64,000 bases of DNA from JAIEPW01 sp964471915. Lineage in GTDB: Bacteria > Acidobacteriota > Terriglobia > Bryobacterales > Bryobacteraceae. Shown piece after piece: positions 55,352-62,548 of this stretch (its first letter is position 1; the number at the start of each line of letters is the position of its first letter). The DNA lies in NCBI GenBank assembly GCA_964471915.1, contig CAYYID010000027.1, positions 1 to 64,000 of the forward strand, written 5' to 3'. The translations under genes were made by a program, and so were the position numbers. The notes beneath the pieces were generated by a model. It was not told where the DNA came from, did no database searches, and saw only the letters and a program-made list of their open reading frames with translations.

Positions 55352-55656
55352 TGATCGCGATCCTCGAGAAACTGGCGGCGGCGGGCATCGAACTCGCGCC
55401 GGTTGCCGACGCCGGACGGCACTTCATCTTTACCCGCGACGGTTTCGTGGCCCTGGTGGAACGGACGCCGGAAGGCGGCTTTGGACGCATCGGCTCTTCC
55501 GGCAAGCTCACCGAGCACGGTTTCGCCGCGCTGGTCTGGCGCGGCGACCGCGGGTTCTTCGTGGCGCGCGGCGCCGAGATCCCGGCCGCCGAGTCCGACG
55601 TGGCTGCGCTGCGGAGCTTCGCCGCGGATCTCGCCGCGGCTTTGCAGCAGGAATAG
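55351..55656 (+). CDS. Small protein of unknown function, 101 aa
   Basis: A 101-residue protein that begins inside the stop codon of the previous gene (TAATG). It holds a compact alpha/beta pattern: a helix (ILEKLAAAGIELAPV), two strands around HFIFTRDGFVALVERT, and a Gly-rich GRIGSSGKLTEHGFAALVWRG. No known family is recognised. Codon use is normal and the frame is conserved against the downstream gene's start. Confidence 0.6.
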   Translation: MIAILEKLAAAGIELAPVADAGRHFIFTRDGFVALVERTPEGGFGRIGSSGKLTEHGFAALVWRGDRGFFVARGAEIPAAESDVAALRSFAADLAAALQQE

Positions 55657-55685
55657 CCGCACCCGGCTTAAGCTATCCTGCGGGA

Positions 55686-56507
55686 ATGACCTTCCGCCGC
55701 CGCGACCTTCTCCACGCCGCTCCGCTGGTTCCGCTCGGCCTGGCGCAGGCCCAGCCCGCCGTGTCCGGCTGGCAGCCGAAGCTCTCCGTCACCAGCATCT
55801 CGGTTGACCAGTTCAGCCGCCGCCACGCGATCCACCTGCTGCGGCGCCTGGGGATCCCGCGCGTGAACGTCAAGGACGTGCACCTGGCCATGACCCTGAC
55901 GCCGGAGCAGCAGCGCGCGGCGGCGCAGGAGTTCCGCGCGGCCGGCCTCGAGATCGTCTCCTGCGGTGTCGTCTACTTCCTCGAGGACAACGAGGCCGAC
56001 ATCCGGCGCAAGTTCGAGTACGCCCGCAATCTGGGCGCGCCCCTGATCGTCGCGGGACCCACCGCCGCGACGCTGCCGAAGCTCGAGAAATACGTCCGCG
56101 AGTTCGATATTCGCGTGGCCGTGCACAACCACGGCCCCGAGGACAAGAACTATCCGTCGCCCGCCACCGTGGCGGCACAGATCCGCGGACTGGACGAGCG
56201 CATCGGGTACTGTGTCGATATCGGACACACGGCGCGCGCCGGCATGAATCCGGTGGAAGCGGTGAAGCTGGCGGGCGTCCGATTGTTCGACCTGCACATG
56301 AAGGATTTGCGCGACGTGCGCGACGCCAAGTCGCTGGTACCCTGCGGCGACGGAGTGCTGCCCATCGTCGCCGTGGCTGCGGAACTCAAACGGATGAGTT
56401 ATCGCAACACTTTGACCATCGAGTTCGAGATTGATCCTTTCGATCCTCTGCCGGGAATGATGAAATCACACGGGTTCCTCAAGGGAGTACTGCAGGGGCT
56501 CGCGTGA
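55686..56507 (+). CDS. Sugar phosphate isomerase/epimerase-like TIM barrel, Tat-exported
   Basis: A 273-residue xylose-isomerase-like TIM-barrel protein with a twin-arginine-like signal (TFRRRDLLHAAPLVPLGLA). Barrel blocks include DVHLAMTLTPEQQRAAAQEF, IVAGPTAATLPKLEKYVREF, AVHNHGPEDKNYPSP (metal-type His), IGYCVDIGHTARAGMNP and TLTIEFEIDPFDPLPGMM. Such exported IolE-like proteins are common in Acidobacteriota and Planctomycetes and probably rearrange sugars in the periplasm. Its gene lies about 1.3 kb from the microcompartment locus but on the other strand. Confidence 0.85.
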   Translation: MTFRRRDLLHAAPLVPLGLAQAQPAVSGWQPKLSVTSISVDQFSRRHAIHLLRRLGIPRVNVKDVHLAMTLTPEQQRAAAQEFRAAGLEIVSCGVVYFLEDNEADIRRKFEYARNLGAPLIVAGPTAATLPKLEKYVREFDIRVAVHNHGPEDKNYPSPATVAAQIRGLDERIGYCVDIGHTARAGMNPVEAVKLAGVRLFDLHMKDLRDVRDAKSLVPCGDGVLPIVAVAAELKRMSYRNTLTIEFEIDPFDPLPGMMKSHGFLKGVLQGLA

Positions 56508-56531
56508 AGCCATCTTGCCGTTGAAAAACTC

Positions 56532-56561
56532 TTGACTCACCGCGGGCGGGGGCGCTATACC
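56532..56561 (+). promoter_or_regulatory. Promoter candidate for the histidine kinase-like gene
   Basis: TTGACT (56532-56537) and TATACC (56556-56561) stand 18 bp apart, 42 bases before the ATG at 56603. Both hexamers are one or two bases from consensus. No operator-like dyad is obvious. Confidence 0.6.
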
Positions 56562-56602
56562 TATTAGCGCCTCCCCAGGAAGTCTTCGATCTCATCATTA
56601 AA

Positions 56603-57289
56603 ATGTCAAATTCATCGATCATCAGCGCCGCTTTTTCCCCGGCGCCGGTGAAAGAACAAGCGGGCTACGGCGACGTTCTGCGCACGATGGCCCACGATCT
56701 TCGCCAGCCTCTGGGAACGATCGAATCGATTGCGTACTACCTGGACCTGGTGCTGCCGCGCGAGGACGCGAAAGCGCGGGACCACCTCCGCAAGATCCAG
56801 TTGCTGGTGGAACAGTCCAACTGGATCCTCTCGAACGGCACGGAACTGGCGGAGCCCCGGCTGGGGAGTGCGGCCGCCGTGGATCTGGAAGAGGCGGTCG
56901 CCGAAGCCGCGGCGCCGTGGTCGCTGGACCGCCAGGCGCCGGTGGAACTGGCGCTGGCGGGGGAACTGCCGCTGGTGGCCTTCGATCCCGGCCAGCTGCG
57001 CCGGCTGCTGCAGAATCTGCTGAATCTGATGCGCCAGTTGAGCGCGGGGCGCCAGCCGACGCGGGTGAGGACCGAGCGGGCCGCGGGCGGCGCCGTGCTT
57101 ACGCTGAGCTTCGGCGCGCCGGACGGTGCGGGCAAGTCCGGCGTGCCCCCGCCGGCCGGAGCCGGGCTGAGCGTCGAGCAGGCGCGCCGGATCCTCGCCG
57201 AACACGGCGGCAGCCTGGAAGCGGTCTGGGATCTGCCGCACCGCGCGCTGGTGCGCGCCGGGTTCCGCGGCGCGGTTCCCGCCAGCTAG
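56603..57289 (+). CDS. Histidine kinase-like protein without sensor domain
   Basis: A 228-residue soluble protein. An HisKA-like segment begins at residue about 25: TMAHDLRQPLGTIESIAYYL, where the His would be phosphorylated. The C-terminal part resembles an HATPase domain (FDPGQLRRLLQNLLNLMRQL), but the N box lacks the second Asn, and the G boxes are degraded or missing. It may be a pseudokinase, a phosphotransfer hub or a decayed gene. It has its own promoter at 56532 and no response regulator next to it. Confidence 0.65.
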   Translation: MSNSSIISAAFSPAPVKEQAGYGDVLRTMAHDLRQPLGTIESIAYYLDLVLPREDAKARDHLRKIQLLVEQSNWILSNGTELAEPRLGSAAAVDLEEAVAEAAAPWSLDRQAPVELALAGELPLVAFDPGQLRRLLQNLLNLMRQLSAGRQPTRVRTERAAGGAVLTLSFGAPDGAGKSGVPPPAGAGLSVEQARRILAEHGGSLEAVWDLPHRALVRAGFRGAVPAS

Positions 57290-57326
57290 GCCGGGAAGTC
57301 AGGCCGGGAAAAGTTACGATAGTGAA

Positions 57327-57914
57327 ATGCACACGAGGCGCATTGCCACGTTTCTTCTCGGCGCCTGGATCACCGGCTGCATTCTGGTCCCGCTGATCGT
57401 GATGTACAACTTCCGCTCCGTGGAGCGGTTGATCGAGTCGCCCTCGGCCGAGCGGGCGGGCTACATCATCGCCGGCATCGGCAAACAGGACGCCCAGAAA
57501 TTGCTGCGGTTCTGGATCTCGGACCTGAACCTCAACTACTTCTGGGCCTGGGAATGGACCCAGATGGCGCTGGCGCCGGTGCTGATCCTGATGCTGGTGT
57601 TCGCGACCACGCGGCGGTCGTTTCCGATTCTGCTGGCGCTGTCCATGCTGGCGCTCACCGCGTTTTCGCACTTCTACGTTTCGGCCGAGATCGTCTACCA
57701 GAGCCAGGGCATCGACTTTCTGAAGACCGAAGAAGCCGCGCCGCGGCGGGCGCGGATCGACCGGCTGCACAACGTCTACCGCTCGCTGGAGCTGGTGAAA
57801 CTGGGCACGGGCCTGGTACTGGCGGTTTCGCTATTCACCATGCGGACCACGCGGAAGCGCGTCACCGAGGTGGACCGCGTCAATCACGCCGACGACGGCC
57901 ATATCGATGGGTGA
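57327..57914 (+). CDS. Membrane protein, DUF4149-like
   Basis: A 195-residue protein with about four hydrophobic segments: TFLLGAWITGCILVPLIVMY (8-27), YFWAWEWTQMALAPVLILMLVFA, LLALSMLALTAFSHFYV and LELVKLGTGLVLAVSLF near the C-terminus. It has an FRSVERLIESPSAE loop. Similar to DUF4149-type proteins; the function is unknown. Its last 84 bases overlap the BMC-P1 gene on the other strand. Confidence 0.7.
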   Translation: MHTRRIATFLLGAWITGCILVPLIVMYNFRSVERLIESPSAERAGYIIAGIGKQDAQKLLRFWISDLNLNYFWAWEWTQMALAPVLILMLVFATTRRSFPILLALSMLALTAFSHFYVSAEIVYQSQGIDFLKTEEAAPRRARIDRLHNVYRSLELVKLGTGLVLAVSLFTMRTTRKRVTEVDRVNHADDGHIDG

Positions 57915-58130
57915 CTCCGGGCGTCCCACGCTGGTCATGGCCGAATAGCCTTCGGTGACGAGCAGCACGCGGTCGCCGGCGCCGGCGTCCACGGCGTCGA
58001 GCGCCACCACCGGATCCCCGCGGTCGGAGCCGTCGAGTTCCAGCGGCTGCACCAGCAGCGCCTTGCGGCCCACGTGGCTGCGGTGCTTGGCCGTGGTGAC
58101 CACTTCGCCGATCACGCGCGCGATCAGCAT
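57831..58130 (-). CDS. Microcompartment vertex protein, EutN/CcmL family (BMC-P, copy 1)
   Basis: A 99-residue BMC-P protein, last gene of the shell cluster. It starts MLIARVIGEVVTTAKH with the family's IGxVVxTxK opening, LLVQPLELDG in the second strand pair, and DAVDAGAGDRVLLVTEG. BMC-P proteins form pentamers that close the vertices of icosahedral compartments. The start overlaps the end of copy 2 by 7 bp. Its last 84 bases run antisense into the DUF4149-like gene. The frame is open upstream, but MLIARV is the family start. Confidence 0.92.
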   Translation of the reverse strand: MLIARVIGEVVTTAKHRSHVGRKALLVQPLELDGSDRGDPVVALDAVDAGAGDRVLLVTEGYSAMTSVGRPESPIDMAVVGVIDAVHLGDALPRGPHGE

Positions 58131-58411
58131 CGGGTGGTTCTTCCTTCGCGGCTGATCTCGTCGACGATCGCGACCACGCTGGTCTCGGTGGGGACCTCGC
58201 GGGGCAGGAACGGGAAGCTCGCCTCCTTGCCCTTGCAGCAGTAAACCACTTCGCCGGCGCCCGCGCCGATGGCGTCGGCCGCGATCAGGGTGCGCCCGGC
58301 GGGCTCCAGTTGCGCGTTCAGCGGCTGCACCAGCAGCAGCGTCACGGCGTCGAGCCCCGGGGCTTTCATGGTGGAGACGACGCGGCCGGTGACGCGGGCG
58401 AGAAACATCAC
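58124..58411 (-). CDS. Microcompartment vertex protein, EutN/CcmL family (BMC-P, copy 2)
   Basis: A 95-residue BMC-P. MMFLARVTGRVVSTMKAPGLD, LLLVQPLNAQLEPAGR and DAIGAGAGEVVYCCKGKEA follow the family pattern. A Cys-Cys pair sits where other copies have VV(S/V). Overlaps copy 3 by 4 bp (ATGA at 58408-58411) and copy 1 by 7 bp, so all three are translationally coupled. Confidence 0.93.
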   Translation of the reverse strand: MMFLARVTGRVVSTMKAPGLDAVTLLLVQPLNAQLEPAGRTLIAADAIGAGAGEVVYCCKGKEASFPFLPREVPTETSVVAIVDEISREGRTTRC

Positions 58412-58695
58412 TTGCCCTTTCTGGCGGGGGTGTCGAGCGCCACGGTGTCCACGATGCCGACAATGGCGGCGTCCACCGGGCGGTCCTTGCAGCCTTCGGC
58501 CAGGCGGGCCGAGGAGCCGGAGACCACGATCACCTGCTCGCGGTGGCCCGCGCTGACGGTGTCGACGGCGATGAGGTAGTTGCCTTCGTCCTTGCCCTCC
58601 GGCGAGACGGGACGGACCAGCAGGAGCTTAAAGCCTTCGAGGCGCGGGTCCTTGCGCGTGGCGACCACATTGCCCACGACGCGGGCGAGAATCAT
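58408..58695 (-). CDS. Microcompartment vertex protein, EutN/CcmL family (BMC-P, copy 3)
   Basis: A 95-residue BMC-P, the most regular of the three: MILARVVGNVVATRKDPRLEGFKLLLVRPV, a loop with GKDEGNYLIAVDTVSAG and the final VDAAIVGIVDTVALD. It lies 9 bases after the BMC-H gene. Having three diverged copies side by side is typical of the aldolase-type (PVM-like) compartments. Confidence 0.94.
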   Translation of the reverse strand: MILARVVGNVVATRKDPRLEGFKLLLVRPVSPEGKDEGNYLIAVDTVSAGHREQVIVVSGSSARLAEGCKDRPVDAAIVGIVDTVALDTPARKGK

Positions 58696-58704
58696 GCGCG
58701 CTCC

Positions 58705-58989
58705 TTACTTCGACGCCTTGCCGATGGGCAGCACGTCCTCGAGCGACGGATGCGGGCGCGGGATCACGTGGACGGCGATCAGCTCGCCTACCCGGCGCGC
58801 CGCGGCGGCGCCGGCGTCGGTCGCCGCGCGCACGGCGGCGACGTCGCCCCGCACCAGCGCGGTGACGTAGCCCGAGCCGATCTTCTCCCAGCCCACCAGA
58901 TGCACGTTCGCGGCCTTCACCATGGCGTCCGAGGCTTCGATCATCGCCACCAGACCGCGCGTCTCGATCATTCCGAGCGCTTCACCCAT
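58705..58989 (-). CDS. Microcompartment shell hexamer protein (BMC-H)
   Basis: A 94-residue BMC-H (pfam00936-type) protein: GEALGMIETRGLVAMIEASDAMVKAANV, then the pore segment KIGSGYVTALVRGDVAAV and AAAARRVGELIAVHVIPRPH. Hexamers tile the facets; the GSG loop lines the pore. GGGAG nine bases before the ATG. The frame is open for 14 more residues. It is the only BMC-H of the locus, and no BMC-T is found. Confidence 0.95.
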   Translation of the reverse strand: MGEALGMIETRGLVAMIEASDAMVKAANVHLVGWEKIGSGYVTALVRGDVAAVRAATDAGAAAARRVGELIAVHVIPRPHPSLEDVLPIGKASK

Positions 58990-59072
58990 TCCACTCTCCC
59001 GGTCGCCCGCTTGTTTCGCCAACGCGGGCAAAGAATCATGTTACACGGTTTCCACGCCGCCGGAGCGGCGGC

Positions 59073-59849
59073 TCAATGCCCGCGGGCGGCGATGGCGGCA
59101 TCCACCAGTGCAATCAGCTCCTCGCGCGTTACCGTCACCGCGTCTCCCGCCGCGCCGGCGTCCTCGGCCGTCACCGGGCAGCCCGGCGCCATTTCGTTGG
59201 CGGACTTCACGCCGTAGCGCTCGCGCGCGCCGATCAGCTTGGTGACCTCTTCCTTGGGCAGCAGCTTGGGCCCGCCGGCCAGCTCCGCCACCAGTTGGAT
59301 GCGCGCCAGGTGCTCGACGGTCTCCATGCGGTAGTAGGCCTGCCAGAGGTCGTCCCCATAGGTCACCAGGCCATGGTTGGCCAGCAGGATGGCGTTGTAG
59401 GACGGCACGAACGGCAGGATCTGTTCCGAAAGCGCCGGCGTGCCCGGCAGTCCGTACGCGGCCAGCGGCACGCAGCCGAGGTTCACCACCACTTCGGGTA
59501 GCAGCGCCAGGTTCAAGGCCCGCCCGGCGGCGGCGAAACCCGTGGAAATGGGCGTGTGTGCGTGCGCCACGGCCTGGACGTCGGGCCGGTGCCGGTAGAT
59601 GGTGAGGTGCATCAGGATCTCGCTGGTGCGCTCCCGCGTTCCGGACAGCTTGCGGCCCTCCAGGTCGCAGACAATCAGGTCGTCCGCCTTCATGCGGCCC
59701 TTGGAGATGTTGGTGGGCGTCGCCAGGATGCGCTGCTCGTCCAGGCGGACCGAGAAGTTCCCGTCGTTGGCCGCCACCCAGCCCTTCTCCCACACGATAC
59801 GGCCGATTTCGACGATCGCGGCGCGTTGCTCCTGCTCGTTTATCGCCAT
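59073..59849 (-). CDS. Class II aldolase (L-fuculose-phosphate aldolase type), probable microcompartment cargo
   Basis: A 258-residue class II aldolase. The zinc site matches E. coli FucA: E77, H96 and H98 (AVAHAHTPIS), and H159 (LANHGLVT). Residues 1-215 form the catalytic fold with ANDGNFSVRL (phosphate-binding) and PTNISKGRMK. After a linker (about 216-236) a helix at 238-256 (VTVTREELIALVDAAIAARG) is amphipathic and looks like an encapsulation peptide for targeting into the shell. It would split fuculose or rhamnulose 1-phosphate into lactaldehyde and DHAP. The BMC-H gene follows after 83 bases. Confidence 0.9.
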   Translation of the reverse strand: MAINEQEQRAAIVEIGRIVWEKGWVAANDGNFSVRLDEQRILATPTNISKGRMKADDLIVCDLEGRKLSGTRERTSEILMHLTIYRHRPDVQAVAHAHTPISTGFAAAGRALNLALLPEVVVNLGCVPLAAYGLPGTPALSEQILPFVPSYNAILLANHGLVTYGDDLWQAYYRMETVEHLARIQLVAELAGGPKLLPKEEVTKLIGARERYGVKSANEMAPGCPVTAEDAGAAGDAVTVTREELIALVDAAIAARGH

Positions 59850-59908
59850 GAAGAAACCTTCAATTGTAACCCGCTGCCACCGCGGGCGGTGTGCAAGAAT
59901 GGCGGGTA

Positions 59909-60679
59909 GTGGACAAGCGGCGCATGTGCCCGAACTGCCGGGCGTTCATCACCACGGACGACAAGGTATGTCCGTATTGCGACCTGCAACTCGGCGCGCG
60001 AGCCATCGACCGGCGCATGCCGGACGACGTGCTGGGCGGGTTGATTCCGGCGGCGCATTTCACCACGGCGCTGATCCTGCTGATCAACATCGGCCTGTTC
60101 ATCGCCACCACGCTCGACAGCGCGCGCGTGCTTTATGGCGCGGGAGCCAGCTACGGCCCCGCGATCGCGGGCGGACAGTGGTGGCGGCTGGTGACCGCCG
60201 GCTTCTTGCACGGCGGCTGGATGCACCTGTTGATGAATTCGTGGGTGCTCTATTCACTGGGCGCGCAAGTGGAGGAGACCTACGGCACGGCGCGCTTTCT
60301 GGTGATCTACTTCGTTTCGACCGTGGCCGGGTTCTTTCTGAGCGCGGGGCTGGGACACTACAGCGTGGGCGCGTCCGCCGGCACTTACGGGTTGATCGGC
60401 TCCATGATCGCCTTTGGCGTCCAGGAGCGCAGTTCCGAACTGCGCCGCTACTTCGTCACCTGGGCGGCCTACGGACTCGTGCTGAGCCTGCTGCCGGGCA
60501 TCGACCTGGCGGCGCACATCGGCGGGCTGGTGGGCGGCTTCGTGGTGACGATGATCGCGCGGCAGCCGACGCTGCGAGAGGGCGTCGAGAAGGTGTGGCG
60601 GTACGCGGGAGGGTTCTGTGTGCTGCTGACGGCGCTGGCCTTTGCGCGGATGTTCATGCTGGTGGCGCTGCAGCGGTAG
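59909..60679 (+). CDS. Rhomboid intramembrane serine protease with N-terminal zinc ribbon
   Basis: A 256-residue membrane protease. Residues about 6-26 hold a zinc-ribbon pair, CPNC and CPYC. The rhomboid core has about six membrane helices, with HGGWMHLLMNSW (loop 1), the catalytic Ser in GASAGTYG and the catalytic His in AAHIGGLVGG. It cleaves membrane proteins within the bilayer. Start could be GTG at 59891, GTG at 59909 or the ATG at 59924; I chose 59909. It diverges from the aldolase gene with about 60 bp between them. Confidence 0.9.
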   Translation: MDKRRMCPNCRAFITTDDKVCPYCDLQLGARAIDRRMPDDVLGGLIPAAHFTTALILLINIGLFIATTLDSARVLYGAGASYGPAIAGGQWWRLVTAGFLHGGWMHLLMNSWVLYSLGAQVEETYGTARFLVIYFVSTVAGFFLSAGLGHYSVGASAGTYGLIGSMIAFGVQERSSELRRYFVTWAAYGLVLSLLPGIDLAAHIGGLVGGFVVTMIARQPTLREGVEKVWRYAGGFCVLLTALAFARMFMLVALQR

Positions 60680-60901
60680 GCGCGGGCTTTGACGCCGGGG
60701 GCCTTTGACCTCCGCCTGCTGGCGGGGGCTCGCGGGTCCTGTTTTTTGGGCGCCACCCTGAGGCGGTAGCCGGGGGCCAAAGTCCACCTCCCTTACACTT
60801 CCCGGAGTGATGCGTCCAAGGTAACGGCATGGGCGGCAGGAAGGCGTTGGCGAGGTGCCAAGACGCTACGATCACACCCCATGCCTCAGGAGGAACCCTC
60901 G

Positions 60902-61357
60902 ATGAGAACCGTCGTGCTCGCCGCCCTGTGCGCGGCCGCCACGCTGACCGCCGCCACCCCCGATTACTCGGGCGTCTGGAAGATCAACCTGGCCAAGAGC
61001 GACTTCGCCCAGATGGGCCCCCCGGACGCGTGGACGCGCACCATCAAACACGCCGGAACGGCGCTGGAACTGGAGAGCGCCCAGGATCGCGAGGGCAACG
61101 TCGCGCGCTGGAGCGTGAAATTCGAAATCGGCGGCGCGGATACGAAGTTCCAGATGGGGGGCGGTGACGCCACCGGGTCGCTCAAGTGGGACGGAAACGT
61201 GCTCGTGCTGACGACCAAGCGGGAGACCATGCAGGGCGAAATCGTCCAGAACGAGCGGTGGGAGCTGTCGCCGGACGGGAAGGTAATGACGGTGAAAGGC
61301 AAGCTGTCGGGCAGCTTCGGCGAGATGGAACTGAAGCTGGTGTGGGAGAAAAGCTAG
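60902..61357 (+). CDS. Small secreted beta-rich protein of unknown function
   Basis: A 151-residue protein with a signal peptide (MRTVVLAALCAAATLTAAT) and, after it, a beta-rich sequence beginning PDYSGVWKINLAKSDFAQ. Such lipocalin-like proteins of this type are frequent in Acidobacteriota. An AGGAGG site lies eight bases before the ATG. The 222 bp before it hold GC-rich short repeats and a run of six T at 60742, but no gene. Confidence 0.7.
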   Translation: MRTVVLAALCAAATLTAATPDYSGVWKINLAKSDFAQMGPPDAWTRTIKHAGTALELESAQDREGNVARWSVKFEIGGADTKFQMGGGDATGSLKWDGNVLVLTTKRETMQGEIVQNERWELSPDGKVMTVKGKLSGSFGEMELKLVWEKS

Positions 61358-61368
61358 CAGCCGTCCCG

Positions 61369-62415
61369 TCAACTGCCCATCACGTCGCGCGCCGCCGCCA
61401 TCGCCCCCGGATGCGCGATCCGCTGCATCACGCCGTGCGGGCTGATGTGCTTGCCCTCCAGTTTCGATGCCAGATTGGCCAGGTGTGCGGCCGCCGGCGT
61501 CATATCGACGTTTTGGGGGTTGCACTTCCCGCTGTTCGGCCCGCCCTTGGAGCCGAGCGGATTCAAGCCGGTCTCGGTCTGGAACAGGTTCAGGTTCCGC
61601 GCCACGCAGTCGCCCACTTTCCGGTCGATGAGGAAGGTGCTCGACTTGGCGGCGGCGTCGTTGGTGACCAGCAGGTCGATCCGCACCTGGTCCGCCTCGG
61701 GCTTGCCGGTGTTGGACGCGTCGAGCTCGCGCGTGACCTTGAGCAGGTTCTCGGCCCCGGCGCTGTAGCCGTAGAGCAGGACCTTGGAGTCCTTCTCCCG
61801 TTCCCGCCGGATGAATTGGACGGCCCGGGCGATGCCCGTGGACGTGGCGAGCGATCCGAACACACCGAGAAATTTGGTGCGCCGGTTGCCGCGCTTCAAT
61901 CCGCCGAATTCGGCGCACTGCGGCCCGCCCTCCGCGGGATTGAAGAACGCCTGTCCGCCGAGCGGGTGGCCTTGGGCGTCGAGACCGTCGTCGGCGAAGC
62001 CCGTGATGAATACCAGCAGGTCGGCGGGCGCTTCGTTCAGCGGCAGGAGTCCGTTCAGCACGTCCTGCGGCAACGTGTCGTCGCCGCTGCCGAGACCTTC
62101 CTGCATCTTGTCGAGCGTCTCCCGGCCCACCCGGCCGTCGTGTTTCATGATCTGGCCTGGAAACACCCTCTGTTGAAAGCGGATGATGGACCAGAGCAGG
62201 GCCTCGGTGAACACGCCCGTCGGTTCGCCCTTCGGACCGCCCGGGAACGAGTGAGCCATTTCGCGGTCGCCCATGAGTAGACGCAGCGCCTTCTGGATGC
62301 GGCGGATGGCGTCCGGCTCATCCGGCGGCGAGCGCTTCACCGACTGGCGTCCGCGCCGTTCGTAGGCTTCGAGCAGTCTGGGACTGCCGGTGAAGAGAGG
62401 ATGTTTCAGTGCCAT
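61369..62415 (-). CDS. Peptidoglycan-binding-like / serine hydrolase fusion
   Basis: A 348-residue protein without a signal peptide. The N-terminal part (about residues 35-105) resembles peptidoglycan-binding modules: a repeated helix with IRRIQKALRLLMG and TGVFTEALLWSIIRFQQRV, then DGRVGRETLDKMQ. The second half has a nucleophile elbow G-Y-S-A-G (216-220, Ser218) in KVLLYGYSAGAENLLK and a C-terminal HGVMQRIAH region that could give the His. The family may be an effector or wall-active hydrolase. The frame is open to 62496, but MALKHPLFTG is the usual start of this N-terminal type. Confidence 0.65.
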   Translation of the reverse strand: MALKHPLFTGSPRLLEAYERRGRQSVKRSPPDEPDAIRRIQKALRLLMGDREMAHSFPGGPKGEPTGVFTEALLWSIIRFQQRVFPGQIMKHDGRVGRETLDKMQEGLGSGDDTLPQDVLNGLLPLNEAPADLLVFITGFADDGLDAQGHPLGGQAFFNPAEGGPQCAEFGGLKRGNRRTKFLGVFGSLATSTGIARAVQFIRREREKDSKVLLYGYSAGAENLLKVTRELDASNTGKPEADQVRIDLLVTNDAAAKSSTFLIDRKVGDCVARNLNLFQTETGLNPLGSKGGPNSGKCNPQNVDMTPAAAHLANLASKLEGKHISPHGVMQRIAHPGAMAAARDVMGS

Positions 62416-62548
62416 AGGGCTTCTGCAATCGGTAGCGGTCGCCGGGACCGAAAACAGCTCACCGGCCGCACGATTTTCTTGCCGTGCCGCTATCAAGAGC
62501 GGCTGTACAACTGTGAAGCCGTCCCCACTGTTGCGCTAACTTCTATTC

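Noticed and set aside
60712..60747. Possible terminator after the rhomboid gene
   Set aside because: Only a 5-bp stem (CCGCC/GGCGG) and the T-run is 16 bases away from it, so I do not call it.
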